This document shows positions 1-7,685 of a stretch of 58,779 nt of DNA, one piece after another. A program made the translations under genes and the position numbers. The notes below the pieces were generated by a model. That model saw only the letters and a program-made list of their open reading frames with translations, had not been told where the DNA came from and ran no database searches. How positions within the stretch are numbered: position 1 is the first letter of the stretch; each line of letters begins with the position of its first letter. The DNA comes from Dichloromethanomonas sp964477085 (GTDB taxonomy: Bacteria; Bacillota; Desulfitobacteriia; Desulfitobacteriales; Syntrophobotulaceae), in the NCBI GenBank assembly GCA_964477085.1, contig CAYZDF010000010.1:1-58779 (forward strand), in the 5' to 3' direction.

Positions 1-30
1 TGTCAGAAGAATCATGGCTTTAACCATTAT

Positions 31-392
31 TTAATGTTGGGAAAGTTGAGTTATATTAGCTGCCAAAACTGCAACAATTTTCCCTTCACTATTAATAGGT
101 ACGGATATGGTAACAATAGAATCATTCTTTCCACTCACTGCTGAAAAATAAAGCTCGGTACAGTATTCTTCTCCTTTTGAGGCATGCAAGAACCAAGCTC
201 GATGAGCTCTGCTATTGTTTGAAGACGATGTCGTATAAATAACTTCTCCATTTGAGTCTAGCAAATGAATGGTGTTAAGAATATGATTTACCGCCCTGTC
301 GATAGTTATCTTGATTTGATCTTTCGTGATCTATAAGTGAAAAGAGGAATACATAAGCCAACAATATTCAGTAATATAATCCTTTTATTCAA
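31..392 (-). pseudogene. Remnant of a membrane sensor protein (Cache/PDC-like domain)
   Basis: A TTG start at 392 with an upstream GGAG reads 27 residues containing one hydrophobic membrane segment (roughly residues 4-18) and then meets a stop near 309. A second frame opens just after a stop near 333 and runs to 31. It encodes about 100 residues resembling the C-terminal part of an extracytoplasmic Cache/PDC ligand domain, with the pattern LLDSNGEVIYTT, then a hydrophobic strand ending in ISVPINSEGKIVAVLAANI. The two pieces look like one gene broken by frameshift or deletion. No kinase, methyl-accepting or HTH output domain follows inside the window. The family call rests on pattern only; a short intact secreted protein is less likely because no start codon with a ribosome site precedes the second piece. 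Confidence 0.45.
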
Positions 393-487
393 ATCATTTC
401 TCCTTTCTTTTAGTTCTATTACCATCCATTTCCTTTTAGTTAATACCACGTTTCGTCACCTGGTTGTCCTAACGAAAATGAGATAAA

Positions 488-520
488 TGGCTATCTCACT
501 TATTGATTTTGAGATAGCCA
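488..520 (-). terminator. Terminator-like hairpin after the aconitase-like gene
   Basis: A 10-bp perfect inverted repeat (TGGCTATCTC at 488-497 and GAGATAGCCA at 511-520, 13-base loop) starts 17 bases past the stop of the minus-strand gene at 537. The bases following the stem on the minus strand (TTTATCTC) are only moderately T-rich. Confidence 0.6.
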
Positions 521-536
521 CTTATGCTGTCAATTA

Positions 537-1706
537 TTAAAATAATGATATGCTACCATTCAGTGCCGACAAGGCAACAGTCAGAGGAGATGCCAGATAA
601 ATTTTTGCTTCTTTTGACCCGATTCTACCAGGTGTATTACGAATGGTTGTCGTTATGGCCACATCATCATCAGCTAAGACTCCGAAGTGTTTACCCGGGC
701 AAGATCCGCAACCTGGGGGCATAATTACAGCTCCAGCGTCCCGAATAACCTTCGAGATCCCTAAAGTCTCCATCGAATCCAAAATTTTTCTGGAGGCAGG
801 CGTAACAATGAATGTGACTGATGGATGAATCCTCTTCCCAGATAAGACATCTGCAATGACTTTCATATCCTCAAGGCGTCCTGCTGAACACCCTCCCGTA
901 ATAGCAGCACTAATTTTTGTACCTGCTAATTGCCTAACTGTACTGATAGCAGTTGGGTTTGGTGGTATGGCAAGTAAAGGTTCAATCTCACTAGCCTCCA
1001 GGTAATAGTCAATCGGATCATCTTCTCCTTCGGGAAGGATAAACGCTGTTATTGCTCCTCCTTCAGGCAGAGAATTACATATCGTCATTTTACCAGCAAG
1101 CGATAATTGATTGATTAAAGATCCTTTTAAAGCTATCGCTTTACCCGTGATCTGAGGCAGTAGTTTACTAAAGATATGAAAGGCGACATCTCTTGGCAAT
1201 GTTTGCGGCGGAAGTGTTCCGTCGATAGAAATGGTCAGCTGTTCTGGAACTTCAATGCTAAATCGGCCACTCTCGAGAACAGAGACAAGTTCCCCGGAGG
1301 TAACTGAGAAAGCGATTGCCCCAAACGCTCCAGCTGTAGCGACATGACCATCGGCCCCGACTATAATCATTCCTGGCCAAATGGACTCTTCTTCTGCTAC
1401 AACTTGATGAAGGACACCCTCCCCTTGTTTATACAGGCAGCAGCCCTGTTCTTTGGCAAAAGCAGCAAAATCTCTTTGAAATTTTCTGTCTTGGACTGTA
1501 GGAGCGGGGAAAGCGTGATCCAAGGTAAAAAGTACTTTTCTGCAAACTACCCGCCTACTGTCATCATTTCGCCACTGCTCCAACAAAGCCGGTCCAGTTC
1601 CATCGTGAGCGAGTGCCAGATCAACATTTAATCTAACTTGCTGTCCAGCCTTAACATATCCTTCGTTAGAAACCTTGGCAAGTTGTCTGTATAGGAATTT
1701 TGCCAT
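537..1706 (-). CDS. Diverged aconitase/isopropylmalate-dehydratase-family large subunit
   Basis: 389 residues of the LeuC/HacA/aconitase Fe-S hydro-lyase fold. Cluster ligands are visible: one Cys in TGGCSAGRLEDM (about residue 273) and two in PPGCGSCPGKHFG (about residues 334-337), followed by the substrate-binding run NTPGRIGS and ASPLTVA. The family motif DSHT is changed to DGHV (about residue 118), and the usual GSCTNGR is changed to GGCSAGR. LeuC is normally about 420 residues and works with a separate LeuD-type small subunit; none is present in the window. The gene starts 14 bp after the GntP-type permease and is probably co-transcribed with it, so it may dehydrate the transported hydroxyacid or a derivative. 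The substrate cannot be told from sequence. Membership in the superfamily is secure; calling it LeuC would be wrong. Confidence 0.8.
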   Translation of the reverse strand: MAKFLYRQLAKVSNEGYVKAGQQVRLNVDLALAHDGTGPALLEQWRNDDSRRVVCRKVLFTLDHAFPAPTVQDRKFQRDFAAFAKEQGCCLYKQGEGVLHQVVAEEESIWPGMIIVGADGHVATAGAFGAIAFSVTSGELVSVLESGRFSIEVPEQLTISIDGTLPPQTLPRDVAFHIFSKLLPQITGKAIALKGSLINQLSLAGKMTICNSLPEGGAITAFILPEGEDDPIDYYLEASEIEPLLAIPPNPTAISTVRQLAGTKISAAITGGCSAGRLEDMKVIADVLSGKRIHPSVTFIVTPASRKILDSMETLGISKVIRDAGAVIMPPGCGSCPGKHFGVLADDDVAITTTIRNTPGRIGSKEAKIYLASPLTVALSALNGSISLF

Positions 1707-1720
1707 AACTGGTTCTTACC

Positions 1721-3079
1721 TTAAATTAATCCGATCAGCCAGAGAACGTAAACGGTTGCCATGGAGGCACAACCACCTACGAGGGTAACACCGCCATAGG
1801 AGATCAAGGCTGATTTGAGCTCCATTCTGGAGAGAGAGGTACATACCCAAAAATAACTGGAGTTTACATATTTGATGATCACGGAACCTGCTGCACCAGC
1901 TAGCATACCAGCTTCAGGGCTTAAGCCTAGAGTACCCAGCATCGGTGCTGTCAGCGAAGCCGCAGTGATAACACCCACCGTGGTTGATCCGGTAATCAGG
2001 TTGCCAACGATACCTAAAACGAAAGGCAGGAAGATCGCAGGGATTCCCGAGGCAGCGATAGACGCAGCAATGGTGTTAACGGCTGGAGTTCCTTTTAAGA
2101 TTTCACTGAGAGAACCGCCAAGACCGGTAACGACAATAATCATGGCAGAGGTCCGAAGCGCATCTTCGATCCATGGGGAGAAGAATGCTTTTTTGCTTTC
2201 TTCATCCTTAACGTTGATATAGCAGAGTGCAACCCCGATGAGCATCGCCACAACCGGCCAGCCGATAAAGGCAAAGATGGTATTCAAAATATGATCTTTA
2301 GCAAGTGTATTTTTAAATACGCTTTGCAGAGCAATCAGGATCAGCGGTACGAGGATCGGAGCATAGGCTCTCACAGTGGAAGGAAGTTCTCTTCCGGTTT
2401 CTACGAAAGACTGGCCTAAGAATTCTCTGGATGGAGGAGAAGGAACTTTGGGTCCAATGATCATGGCATAAACCCAGCCGGCGAGAGAGCCAACGAGTGT
2501 GGCTATACTTCCGTAAAGGATGACCATACCGATATCGGCTTTCATTACTGCTGCCGCCGCCAGTGGTCCTGGGGTGGGAGGAACCATGGCGTGAGTCAGC
2601 TGCATCGCACCCACCAGACCGGTAGCCATCACACTCATGTTAGTACCTGCAGCAATCGCAGCGCCGTGTACCAGCGGATTCAAGATAACATAACCGACAT
2701 CAGAGAAGATCGCAATACCGATGACGAAACCGGCAAGGGTCAAGGCCAGAGGCATTCTCTTTTCGCCCACCCACTTGACCATGGTCAAGGTAACTTTTTC
2801 AATTCCGCCGGTATGTTTAAGCGCTTCAGCGATGATCGAACCCAAAACGATAACGATCGCGATACCTTGGACGGTTTTACCGAAGCCAGTTTCGAAGGCT
2901 TTGATGAATTTACTTAAATTTACACCTGGCACCAATGCATAGAGAACAATCGGAAGCAATAATGCGAGAAATACGTGCCATTTGGATTTAGCGATCAACC
3001 AGAATAAAAGGACGATAACGGCCGCGAAAGCGACAAGAGTAAGAGTCGGATTTTGCAATATCATATCTTCAGGTTTCAA
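1721..3079 (-). CDS. GntP-family organic-acid permease
   Basis: 452 residues with about 12 hydrophobic spans and the GntP signature THAMVPPTPGPLAAA (about residues 163-177). The family carries gluconate, glycerate, lactate-like and related hydroxyacids, usually with protons. The start is TTG with GAGGTGAGAGAAT upstream. It lies downstream of the first oxidoreductase operon across a 362-bp gap and directly upstream of the aconitase-like gene, so it probably imports the acid metabolised by this island. The exact substrate is not readable from sequence. Confidence 0.85.
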   Translation of the reverse strand: MKPEDMILQNPTLTLVAFAAVIVLLFWLIAKSKWHVFLALLLPIVLYALVPGVNLSKFIKAFETGFGKTVQGIAIVIVLGSIIAEALKHTGGIEKVTLTMVKWVGEKRMPLALTLAGFVIGIAIFSDVGYVILNPLVHGAAIAAGTNMSVMATGLVGAMQLTHAMVPPTPGPLAAAAVMKADIGMVILYGSIATLVGSLAGWVYAMIIGPKVPSPPSREFLGQSFVETGRELPSTVRAYAPILVPLILIALQSVFKNTLAKDHILNTIFAFIGWPVVAMLIGVALCYINVKDEESKKAFFSPWIEDALRTSAMIIVVTGLGGSLSEILKGTPAVNTIAASIAASGIPAIFLPFVLGIVGNLITGSTTVGVITAASLTAPMLGTLGLSPEAGMLAGAAGSVIIKYVNSSYFWVCTSLSRMELKSALISYGGVTLVGGCASMATVYVLWLIGLI

Positions 3080-3441
3080 ATTCTCTCACCTCTTTGTAAT
3101 ATTTAAAAATTGAAATGTATCAGTTTAATTTTATGGTTAAGACTCTGTATTATTTATTTTTGTGTCCAGTGACTGTTTCGATTTGACATTGATCTACGAA
3201 GCGTTAAAAATAAAATGTATTTTTGTCGTTTTCTTGTTGAATTTTGTAGAAGTTAGACTTATAATCCAATTAAACCAAACTCTTTAGGGTCAAGAATTCT
3301 CTTGTTTTCAGTCAGCACAGGGGATTTTTGATCCTTTTTTCTGTTCCTCCTATGCTTAGAAACCTTATAATACAACCACCTCCGTTTTATACCTCATTTA
3401 TTGTTCTTATCACCTCCATTCGCGTTCACTTAGCACTCAGC
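3080..3441. other. Intergenic region between porG copy 1 and the permease
   Basis: 362 bp, AT-rich. I see no sigma-54 promoter here, unlike upstream of the two oxidoreductase operons, and no convincing terminator. A 38-codon minus-strand frame (3259-3375, TTG start three bases after GGAGG) is the only candidate gene; see findings. Confidence 0.4.
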
Positions 3442-3864
3442 TTAGATCACTGCCAGATCTTCAAGCGCTTTTATGATATTCCCTCCGACATCAGAGGGAT
3501 TACCTTCAAAGTAACAGTCCAGCTTTTGGAACTCGACCGCTTCCTGATCCCCCAGGATATCTTTATCCATACCCAAGGCCATGACCATACCTGGATTTTT
3601 AAGGCCCTTAAGGACTCCTCCCACGGCAAACAAGCTGTTGTCCAGGACGATGACGACATCGGCCTCCACTTCAGACGTGGATCGTTGTAAGATCTTTTGA
3701 GAATCAATACGGATCACACCGAAAGTTGGGGCACCAGGTCTTACGGTAGCGAAGGAGTTAAATGCTTGCACATGGTAGCCTTTATCTAAAGCATGATTAG
3801 CGATCTTTTTAACCAGGTCACCGACTGGTTGACCGAAACGTCCATGTAATCGGATCTCCTTCAT
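3442..3864 (-). CDS. porG: 2-oxoacid:ferredoxin oxidoreductase, gamma subunit (copy 1)
   Basis: 140 residues, matching the small gamma domain of pyruvate/2-oxoacid:ferredoxin oxidoreductases: start RLHGRFGQPVG, then FNSFATVRPGAP and VVIVLDNSLF. Gamma helps bind coenzyme A and complete the heterotetramer. It begins at the base next to the beta-subunit stop and is last in the delta-alpha-beta-gamma operon under the sigma-54 promoter at 6196-6212. It is clearly paralogous to the gene at 10505-10930. Confidence 0.9.
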   Translation of the reverse strand: MKEIRLHGRFGQPVGDLVKKIANHALDKGYHVQAFNSFATVRPGAPTFGVIRIDSQKILQRSTSEVEADVVIVLDNSLFAVGGVLKGLKNPGMVMALGMDKDILGDQEAVEFQKLDCYFEGNPSDVGGNIIKALEDLAVI

Positions 3865-4716
3865 CTATTTCCCCACCTTTCTATAGTATTGATCGATTTG
3901 CTGCTGTAGATTATCTATCTCTTCCGAGCCTATCTTACTGAAGCGTTTCTGCGGGATAATATAGTCTTTGACTGGAGTGAGCTTAGGTTCGACGGTCCGT
4001 GTTCGGATGCCATCTTCGACTTCATAGAGTTCCCAGAGGCCGCTTTCCACTGCCCGACGGGCAAATTCCACGGTCTGTTCACTGGGGATGCCCCACCCTC
4101 GGAAACATGGTGCTAAGATATGGATGTAAGAGAACCCTTGGCGGGATGATGCTTTTTTAAACTTGGCCATGAGATCCGCCGGATAAGCGATGGAGGCACT
4201 GGCTACATAACCGATCCCGTGGGCTTCCATGATGGCCAGCATGTTTTTCTTAGCTGTCGGTTTGCCTAAGAATCCGTTAGTGGTTAACGCCCCTTTAGGC
4301 GTTTGGCTGCTGGTTTGGCCGCCGGTGTTCATGTACATCTCGTTGTCATAGCAGACATGGAAGATGTCGTCATTGCGCTCGGCTGCTCCGGTTAAAGCCT
4401 GGAACCCGATGTCTGCGCTTCCCGCATCACCGCCCCACGATACGACGTTGACGTCCTCTATACCCTGAGCTTTTAAGCCGGCTCTGATACCCGATGAGAT
4501 CGCCGGTGCACATTCAAAGAGGGTATGATAAAACGGTACTTTCCAAGTGGTTCTCCGGTTATTGCCACCGAGGGTTGCCATACAGGATGCCGGTATGGTA
4601 ATAATGGTTCTTGAACCGAGGACTTTCATGGCCTGTCTGCCGGCGATAGCTGCTCCACAGCCTTTACAGCCGACGTTACCCGGTCCGAAGAGATTTAGAT
4701 TGATTTGATTTGTCAC
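3865..4716 (-). CDS. porB: 2-oxoacid:ferredoxin oxidoreductase, beta subunit (copy 1)
   Basis: 283 residues, the thiamine-diphosphate-binding beta subunit. The N-terminal GCKGCGAAIAGRQAM supplies two cluster Cys of the CxxC type. The diphosphate/Mg region reads WGGDAGSADIGFQAL and CYDNEMYMNTGGQ (about residues 94-134). It oxidatively decarboxylates a 2-oxoacid to acyl-CoA with reduction of ferredoxin. It starts at GTG after AAGGGGGG, 12 bp past the alpha gene. Pyruvate is the most likely substrate from family resemblance, but branched-chain or other 2-oxoacids cannot be excluded. Confidence 0.9.
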   Translation of the reverse strand: MTNQINLNLFGPGNVGCKGCGAAIAGRQAMKVLGSRTIITIPASCMATLGGNNRRTTWKVPFYHTLFECAPAISSGIRAGLKAQGIEDVNVVSWGGDAGSADIGFQALTGAAERNDDIFHVCYDNEMYMNTGGQTSSQTPKGALTTNGFLGKPTAKKNMLAIMEAHGIGYVASASIAYPADLMAKFKKASSRQGFSYIHILAPCFRGWGIPSEQTVEFARRAVESGLWELYEVEDGIRTRTVEPKLTPVKDYIIPQKRFSKIGSEEIDNLQQQIDQYYRKVGK

Positions 4717-4728
4717 GGTGATCCCCCC

Positions 4729-5874
4729 TTACAGCCCTATCCAGACTGAGCTGTTTTTGTGTTGCGCTCCTTCGGTTCTTTCCACGGCCTGTTTGATTTC
4801 GGCCTGAGTGCATTTGGCACCGCCTAAGCCGATGATGGAGCCACAGATAACCGGATTTAAAGAGCCGTAGAAGGCTGCTTTGAGGTCGGTAGACAGTGCC
4901 CCGCCGACGCCGAAGACGATGTTTTTGTCTAAGACGGTGATATACTTGACGTTTTGCAGGACGTTAATGAGTTCTTGACCCGGAAACGGTCTCCAGACTC
5001 TGACTTTGACTAAACCAATTTTTTGACCCTGACTCCGAAGCTCATCGATCAGCTCGCGGGTGGCGGAGACGATGGAACCCATGGCGACGATAGCATGTTC
5101 GGCATCCTCCATCCGGTAGGTTTCGATCAGGCCGAAGGTATCCCGGCCGAATGTTTGCTTATAGTCAGCGGCTACCTGAGGGATAAAGGTTAAGGCTTGT
5201 TCCATGGCTTCATTCTGCCTGTACTTATAATCCATGTAGAAATCCGGACTGGTGACGGTGTTTACCCCTTGCGGGTTAGTCACATCGAGAGCCGGTTTGC
5301 GGATCAGAGGTAAGAAGGCACTAACTTTATCAGGAGCAGGAATCTCGACTTCTTCTAAGGTATGGGACTGGATGTAACCTTCATAGTTGACCATGACGGG
5401 TGTACGGAGTTCTTCAGCGATGCGGAAAGCCTGGATGGTGTTATCGAGGACTTCCTGGTTGTTTTCAGAGAAGAGTTGTATCCAACCGCTTGCTCCTTGG
5501 GATACGGCATCACCGTGTTCCGGGAAACGGCTGTGGGGAGCCGATAAGGCTCGGTTAGCGACTCCCATGACGATGGGTTGACGGAGTCCTGCGGCATGAT
5601 AGACGACTTCGGTCATGTATAAAAGACCTTGCGAGTTGGTTACGGTGTAACTGCGTGCTCCGGCCAGTACTGCCCCGAGGACGGCTGCTAAAGCACTGTG
5701 GTCGGATTCCACCCGGACGAATTGACAGTTGAGTTCCCCGTCATCGATATATTTGCTGATCCTTTCCATGGCAGGAAAGGCCGGGGTAATCGGATAATAG
5801 GACAGGACCTCTATATTGGACAGCTTAGCCCCTAACGCTGCTGCTTCACTTCCTGTCATCAGGACTTTGCTCAT
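4729..5874 (-). CDS. porA: 2-oxoacid:ferredoxin oxidoreductase, alpha subunit (copy 1)
   Basis: 381 residues, PorA-type alpha subunit. It carries the family motif YYPITPAFPAMERI (about residues 26-39), then SQGLLYMTEV, SAPHSRFPEHGD and the C-terminal transketolase-like domain with VKVRVWRPFP and GVGGALS. It overlaps the delta gene by four bases, implying translational coupling. By eye, about 90 of the first 100 residues match the second copy (11811-12959), while the last third is clearly less similar. The two therefore look like a duplication followed by C-terminal divergence. Confidence 0.9.
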   Translation of the reverse strand: MSKVLMTGSEAAALGAKLSNIEVLSYYPITPAFPAMERISKYIDDGELNCQFVRVESDHSALAAVLGAVLAGARSYTVTNSQGLLYMTEVVYHAAGLRQPIVMGVANRALSAPHSRFPEHGDAVSQGASGWIQLFSENNQEVLDNTIQAFRIAEELRTPVMVNYEGYIQSHTLEEVEIPAPDKVSAFLPLIRKPALDVTNPQGVNTVTSPDFYMDYKYRQNEAMEQALTFIPQVAADYKQTFGRDTFGLIETYRMEDAEHAIVAMGSIVSATRELIDELRSQGQKIGLVKVRVWRPFPGQELINVLQNVKYITVLDKNIVFGVGGALSTDLKAAFYGSLNPVICGSIIGLGGAKCTQAEIKQAVERTEGAQHKNSSVWIGL

Positions 5875-6167
5875 TTGTTACCCTCCTTCACCCCAAATAC
5901 GCCTGGTGTTCCTGTATATTCGGGGACCATCACTATTCCTTCACTTTCGGCTGCACAGATGCCACAGCCTTTACAGATCTTGAGATTAACCGCTGTTGTC
6001 CCGTTCTCACTGCTAATGGCACCATCTGGGCAGAATAGGATAACCTCGGGGTTGACTTTCTCTGGTTCTCTGACCTCAGGGTGATATTCCCGCCAGGAAG
6101 GTGCCGCTGATATCTCAGCCAGACTGCCTGGAACGGCTGATGGGACAACCGGTAATTCTTTTGCCAT
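5871..6167 (-). CDS. porD: 2-oxoacid:ferredoxin oxidoreductase, delta (ferredoxin) subunit, one-cluster form (copy 1)
   Basis: 98 residues starting MAKELPVV. The ATG at 6167 is chosen because AAGGAGG lies just before it; a longer reading would start next to the sigma-54 promoter. Only four Cys remain: one in FCPDGAI and three in CKGCGICAAESEG. In ordinary PorD the first CxxCxxC and the final Cys of the second motif complete cluster I; here both are absent. The remaining set is exactly that expected to hold cluster II. The subunit would pass electrons from the thiamine/Fe-S core to ferredoxin. It is the first gene of its operon. Confidence 0.85.
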   Translation of the reverse strand: MAKELPVVPSAVPGSLAEISAAPSWREYHPEVREPEKVNPEVILFCPDGAISSENGTTAVNLKICKGCGICAAESEGIVMVPEYTGTPGVFGVKEGNK

Positions 6168-6195
6168 GTTATTCACCTCCTTATGTCTTATATAG

Positions 6196-6212
6196 AGCAA
6201 TTCTCATGCCAA
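6196..6212 (-). promoter_or_regulatory. Sigma-54 promoter of oxidoreductase operon 1
   Basis: The minus strand reads TTGGCATGAGAATTGCT, matching the -24/-12 consensus TGGCAC-N5-TTGC, with the GG and GC doublets 12 bases apart. Predicted transcription start is near 6185, with AAGGAGG and the porD start at 6167 following. The second operon has an almost identical element. Confidence 0.85.
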
Positions 6213-6362
6213 GTAATAATTCTAAATATTCTTAAAATAAACATAATAGCTTGTCCATTCGGCAGAGCTTGGCAATATTCGCTTGTGAAATCAAGAATAT
6301 ATAAAATAATTTTAAGTCTATTTCTAAAATAGCAGATATTCTTACTTCGCCCTCTCAAAAGT

Positions 6363-6419
6363 GTTTCATTTGTTAAACGTTTAACGTTTAGGCCTTATGT
6401 TACGTTTCATATTGTTAAC
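6363..6419. promoter_or_regulatory. Candidate upstream activator sites for the PrpR-type regulator
   Basis: Two related 16-mers, GTTTCATTTGTTAAAC (6363-6378) and GTTTCATATTGTTAAC (6404-6419), lie 41 bases apart, about four helical turns. Each is a rough inverted repeat, and they are about 150-205 bp upstream of the sigma-54 promoter, a typical distance for enhancer binding. The first overlaps the perfect palindrome TTAAACGTTTAA (6373-6384). Assignment to the 13586-15508 regulator is inference. Confidence 0.45.
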
Positions 6420-6475
6420 TGCTCTGGTTTAGTACAAAAAGTGAACGTTAGTTAATCGTTATATTTTATTTTGAA

Positions 6476-7444
6476 TTATTTCAATTCCTGAATAAGATTG
6501 GGCGGTGTTTCCCCGTACAAACCTTTTACAAGGTTCTCTGCCGCTAACATCGCCATCGCATCTCTGGTTTTTTGGACAGCCGAGCCAATGTGGGGAACTG
6601 TGATAACATTAGGCAATTTAAGCAACGGGCTTTCAATATCTATCGGTTCCTTCTCGTAGACATCCAAGGCAGCACCTCTGATACGGTGCTGCATCAAGGC
6701 CTTAAGCAGGGCTTCCTCGTTTACCGCCTCTCCCCTTGAAGCATTGACAAAAATAGCAGAATGTTTCATCAGGGAAAATTGTTCCTCCCCCATCAGGTTA
6801 AGGGTTTGTTCGGTAAGCGGTGTCATTAAGACTAGATAATCAGATTCACTCAGTACTTTCTCAAAGGTGCAGTATTGGGCTGAAAGTTTTTCCTCTAATT
6901 CTGGTTTTGGCTTCCTGTTATGGTATAAAATATCCATGTTAAACCCGAAGCGGGCTCTGCGGGCGACAGCTTCCCCGATTCTCCCCATACCAATGATGCC
7001 AAGAGTGGTATGATGAACGTCTACTCCGTAGAGATCTTCTCCGATTAACTTATCCCATTTTCCATCCTTTACTAAGCGGTCAAGCTCAACAATACGACGA
7101 CCCGAAGCCAATATCAACGCCATGATAAGATCAGCGACAGTCTCATCCAGGATTCCCGGGGTATTGGTTCCCAGCACCCCATATTCTTTCATGGCGTTTA
7201 GATCAAAATTGTTATATCCGACAGACATATTACTGACAATTTTAAGGCCGGGACTGTTTATAAAAACTTCTTCATCCATCTTACAGCCATGAGTGAGAAG
7301 ACCCTGAACATCTTGTACTTCATGCAACAGAATATCCCGAGATATCATACTCTCAGAATCCCATTTCTTATATTCACAGAAAGGGGCTAAATATTCTTCT
7401 ACTTTTACCGGTATCTTTTTCGTAATAAAAACTCTTGGCTTCAT
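6476..7444 (-). CDS. NAD(P)-dependent D-2-hydroxyacid dehydrogenase
   Basis: 322 residues of the D-isomer-specific 2-hydroxyacid dehydrogenase family (glyoxylate/hydroxypyruvate/2-ketogluconate reductase branch). The nucleotide site is GIIGMGRIGEAVARR (about residues 145-159), followed by YHNRKPKP, where an Arg after the second strand often means NADPH preference. Catalytic residues appear in order as Arg in NASRGEAV, Glu in DVYEKEP and His in PHIGSA. The ATG at 7444 follows GGAGG by six bases and is preferred over an in-frame start nine codons earlier. It interconverts a 2-oxoacid and a D-2-hydroxyacid and lies between the FAD/Fe-S dehydrogenase and operon 1. Confidence 0.88.
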   Translation of the reverse strand: MKPRVFITKKIPVKVEEYLAPFCEYKKWDSESMISRDILLHEVQDVQGLLTHGCKMDEEVFINSPGLKIVSNMSVGYNNFDLNAMKEYGVLGTNTPGILDETVADLIMALILASGRRIVELDRLVKDGKWDKLIGEDLYGVDVHHTTLGIIGMGRIGEAVARRARFGFNMDILYHNRKPKPELEEKLSAQYCTFEKVLSESDYLVLMTPLTEQTLNLMGEEQFSLMKHSAIFVNASRGEAVNEEALLKALMQHRIRGAALDVYEKEPIDIESPLLKLPNVITVPHIGSAVQKTRDAMAMLAAENLVKGLYGETPPNLIQELK

Positions 7445-7544
7445 AAATACCTCCATACCGTTTTTAGCCATTCATCTTCATTTTTCATCACTACGCTGTT
7501 ATAAGGAATTACTACTTTTTGAGTAATTACAGAGCCTATGATTA

Positions 7545-7568
7545 AAACTGGCTTCTAAAAGCCAGTTT
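7545..7568 (-). terminator. Terminator-like hairpin after glcF-type gene
   Basis: A perfect 10-bp inverted repeat, AAACTGGCTT and AAGCCAGTTT with a 4-base loop, lies about 120 bp downstream of the minus-strand stop at 7686. On the minus strand the stem is followed by a short T-rich run. Confidence 0.55.
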
Positions 7569-7685
7569 CAATCTATCCTATACCATTATTTATTGCTCTC
7601 TTTTGACAATAGTTATTGTATTGTTTAGGAAATACATTATAAGCCGCACAAAAAATAGCAACCTTTAGACCGAGAGTCATCCTGT

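Noticed and set aside
3259..3441. Sigma-54 promoter before the permease
   Set aside because: No GG-N10-GC element of the right spacing on the minus strand could be found in 3080-3441.
6168..6200. Longer start for porD copy 1
   Set aside because: It would begin inside the -12 half of the sigma-54 promoter; AAGGAGG supports 6167.
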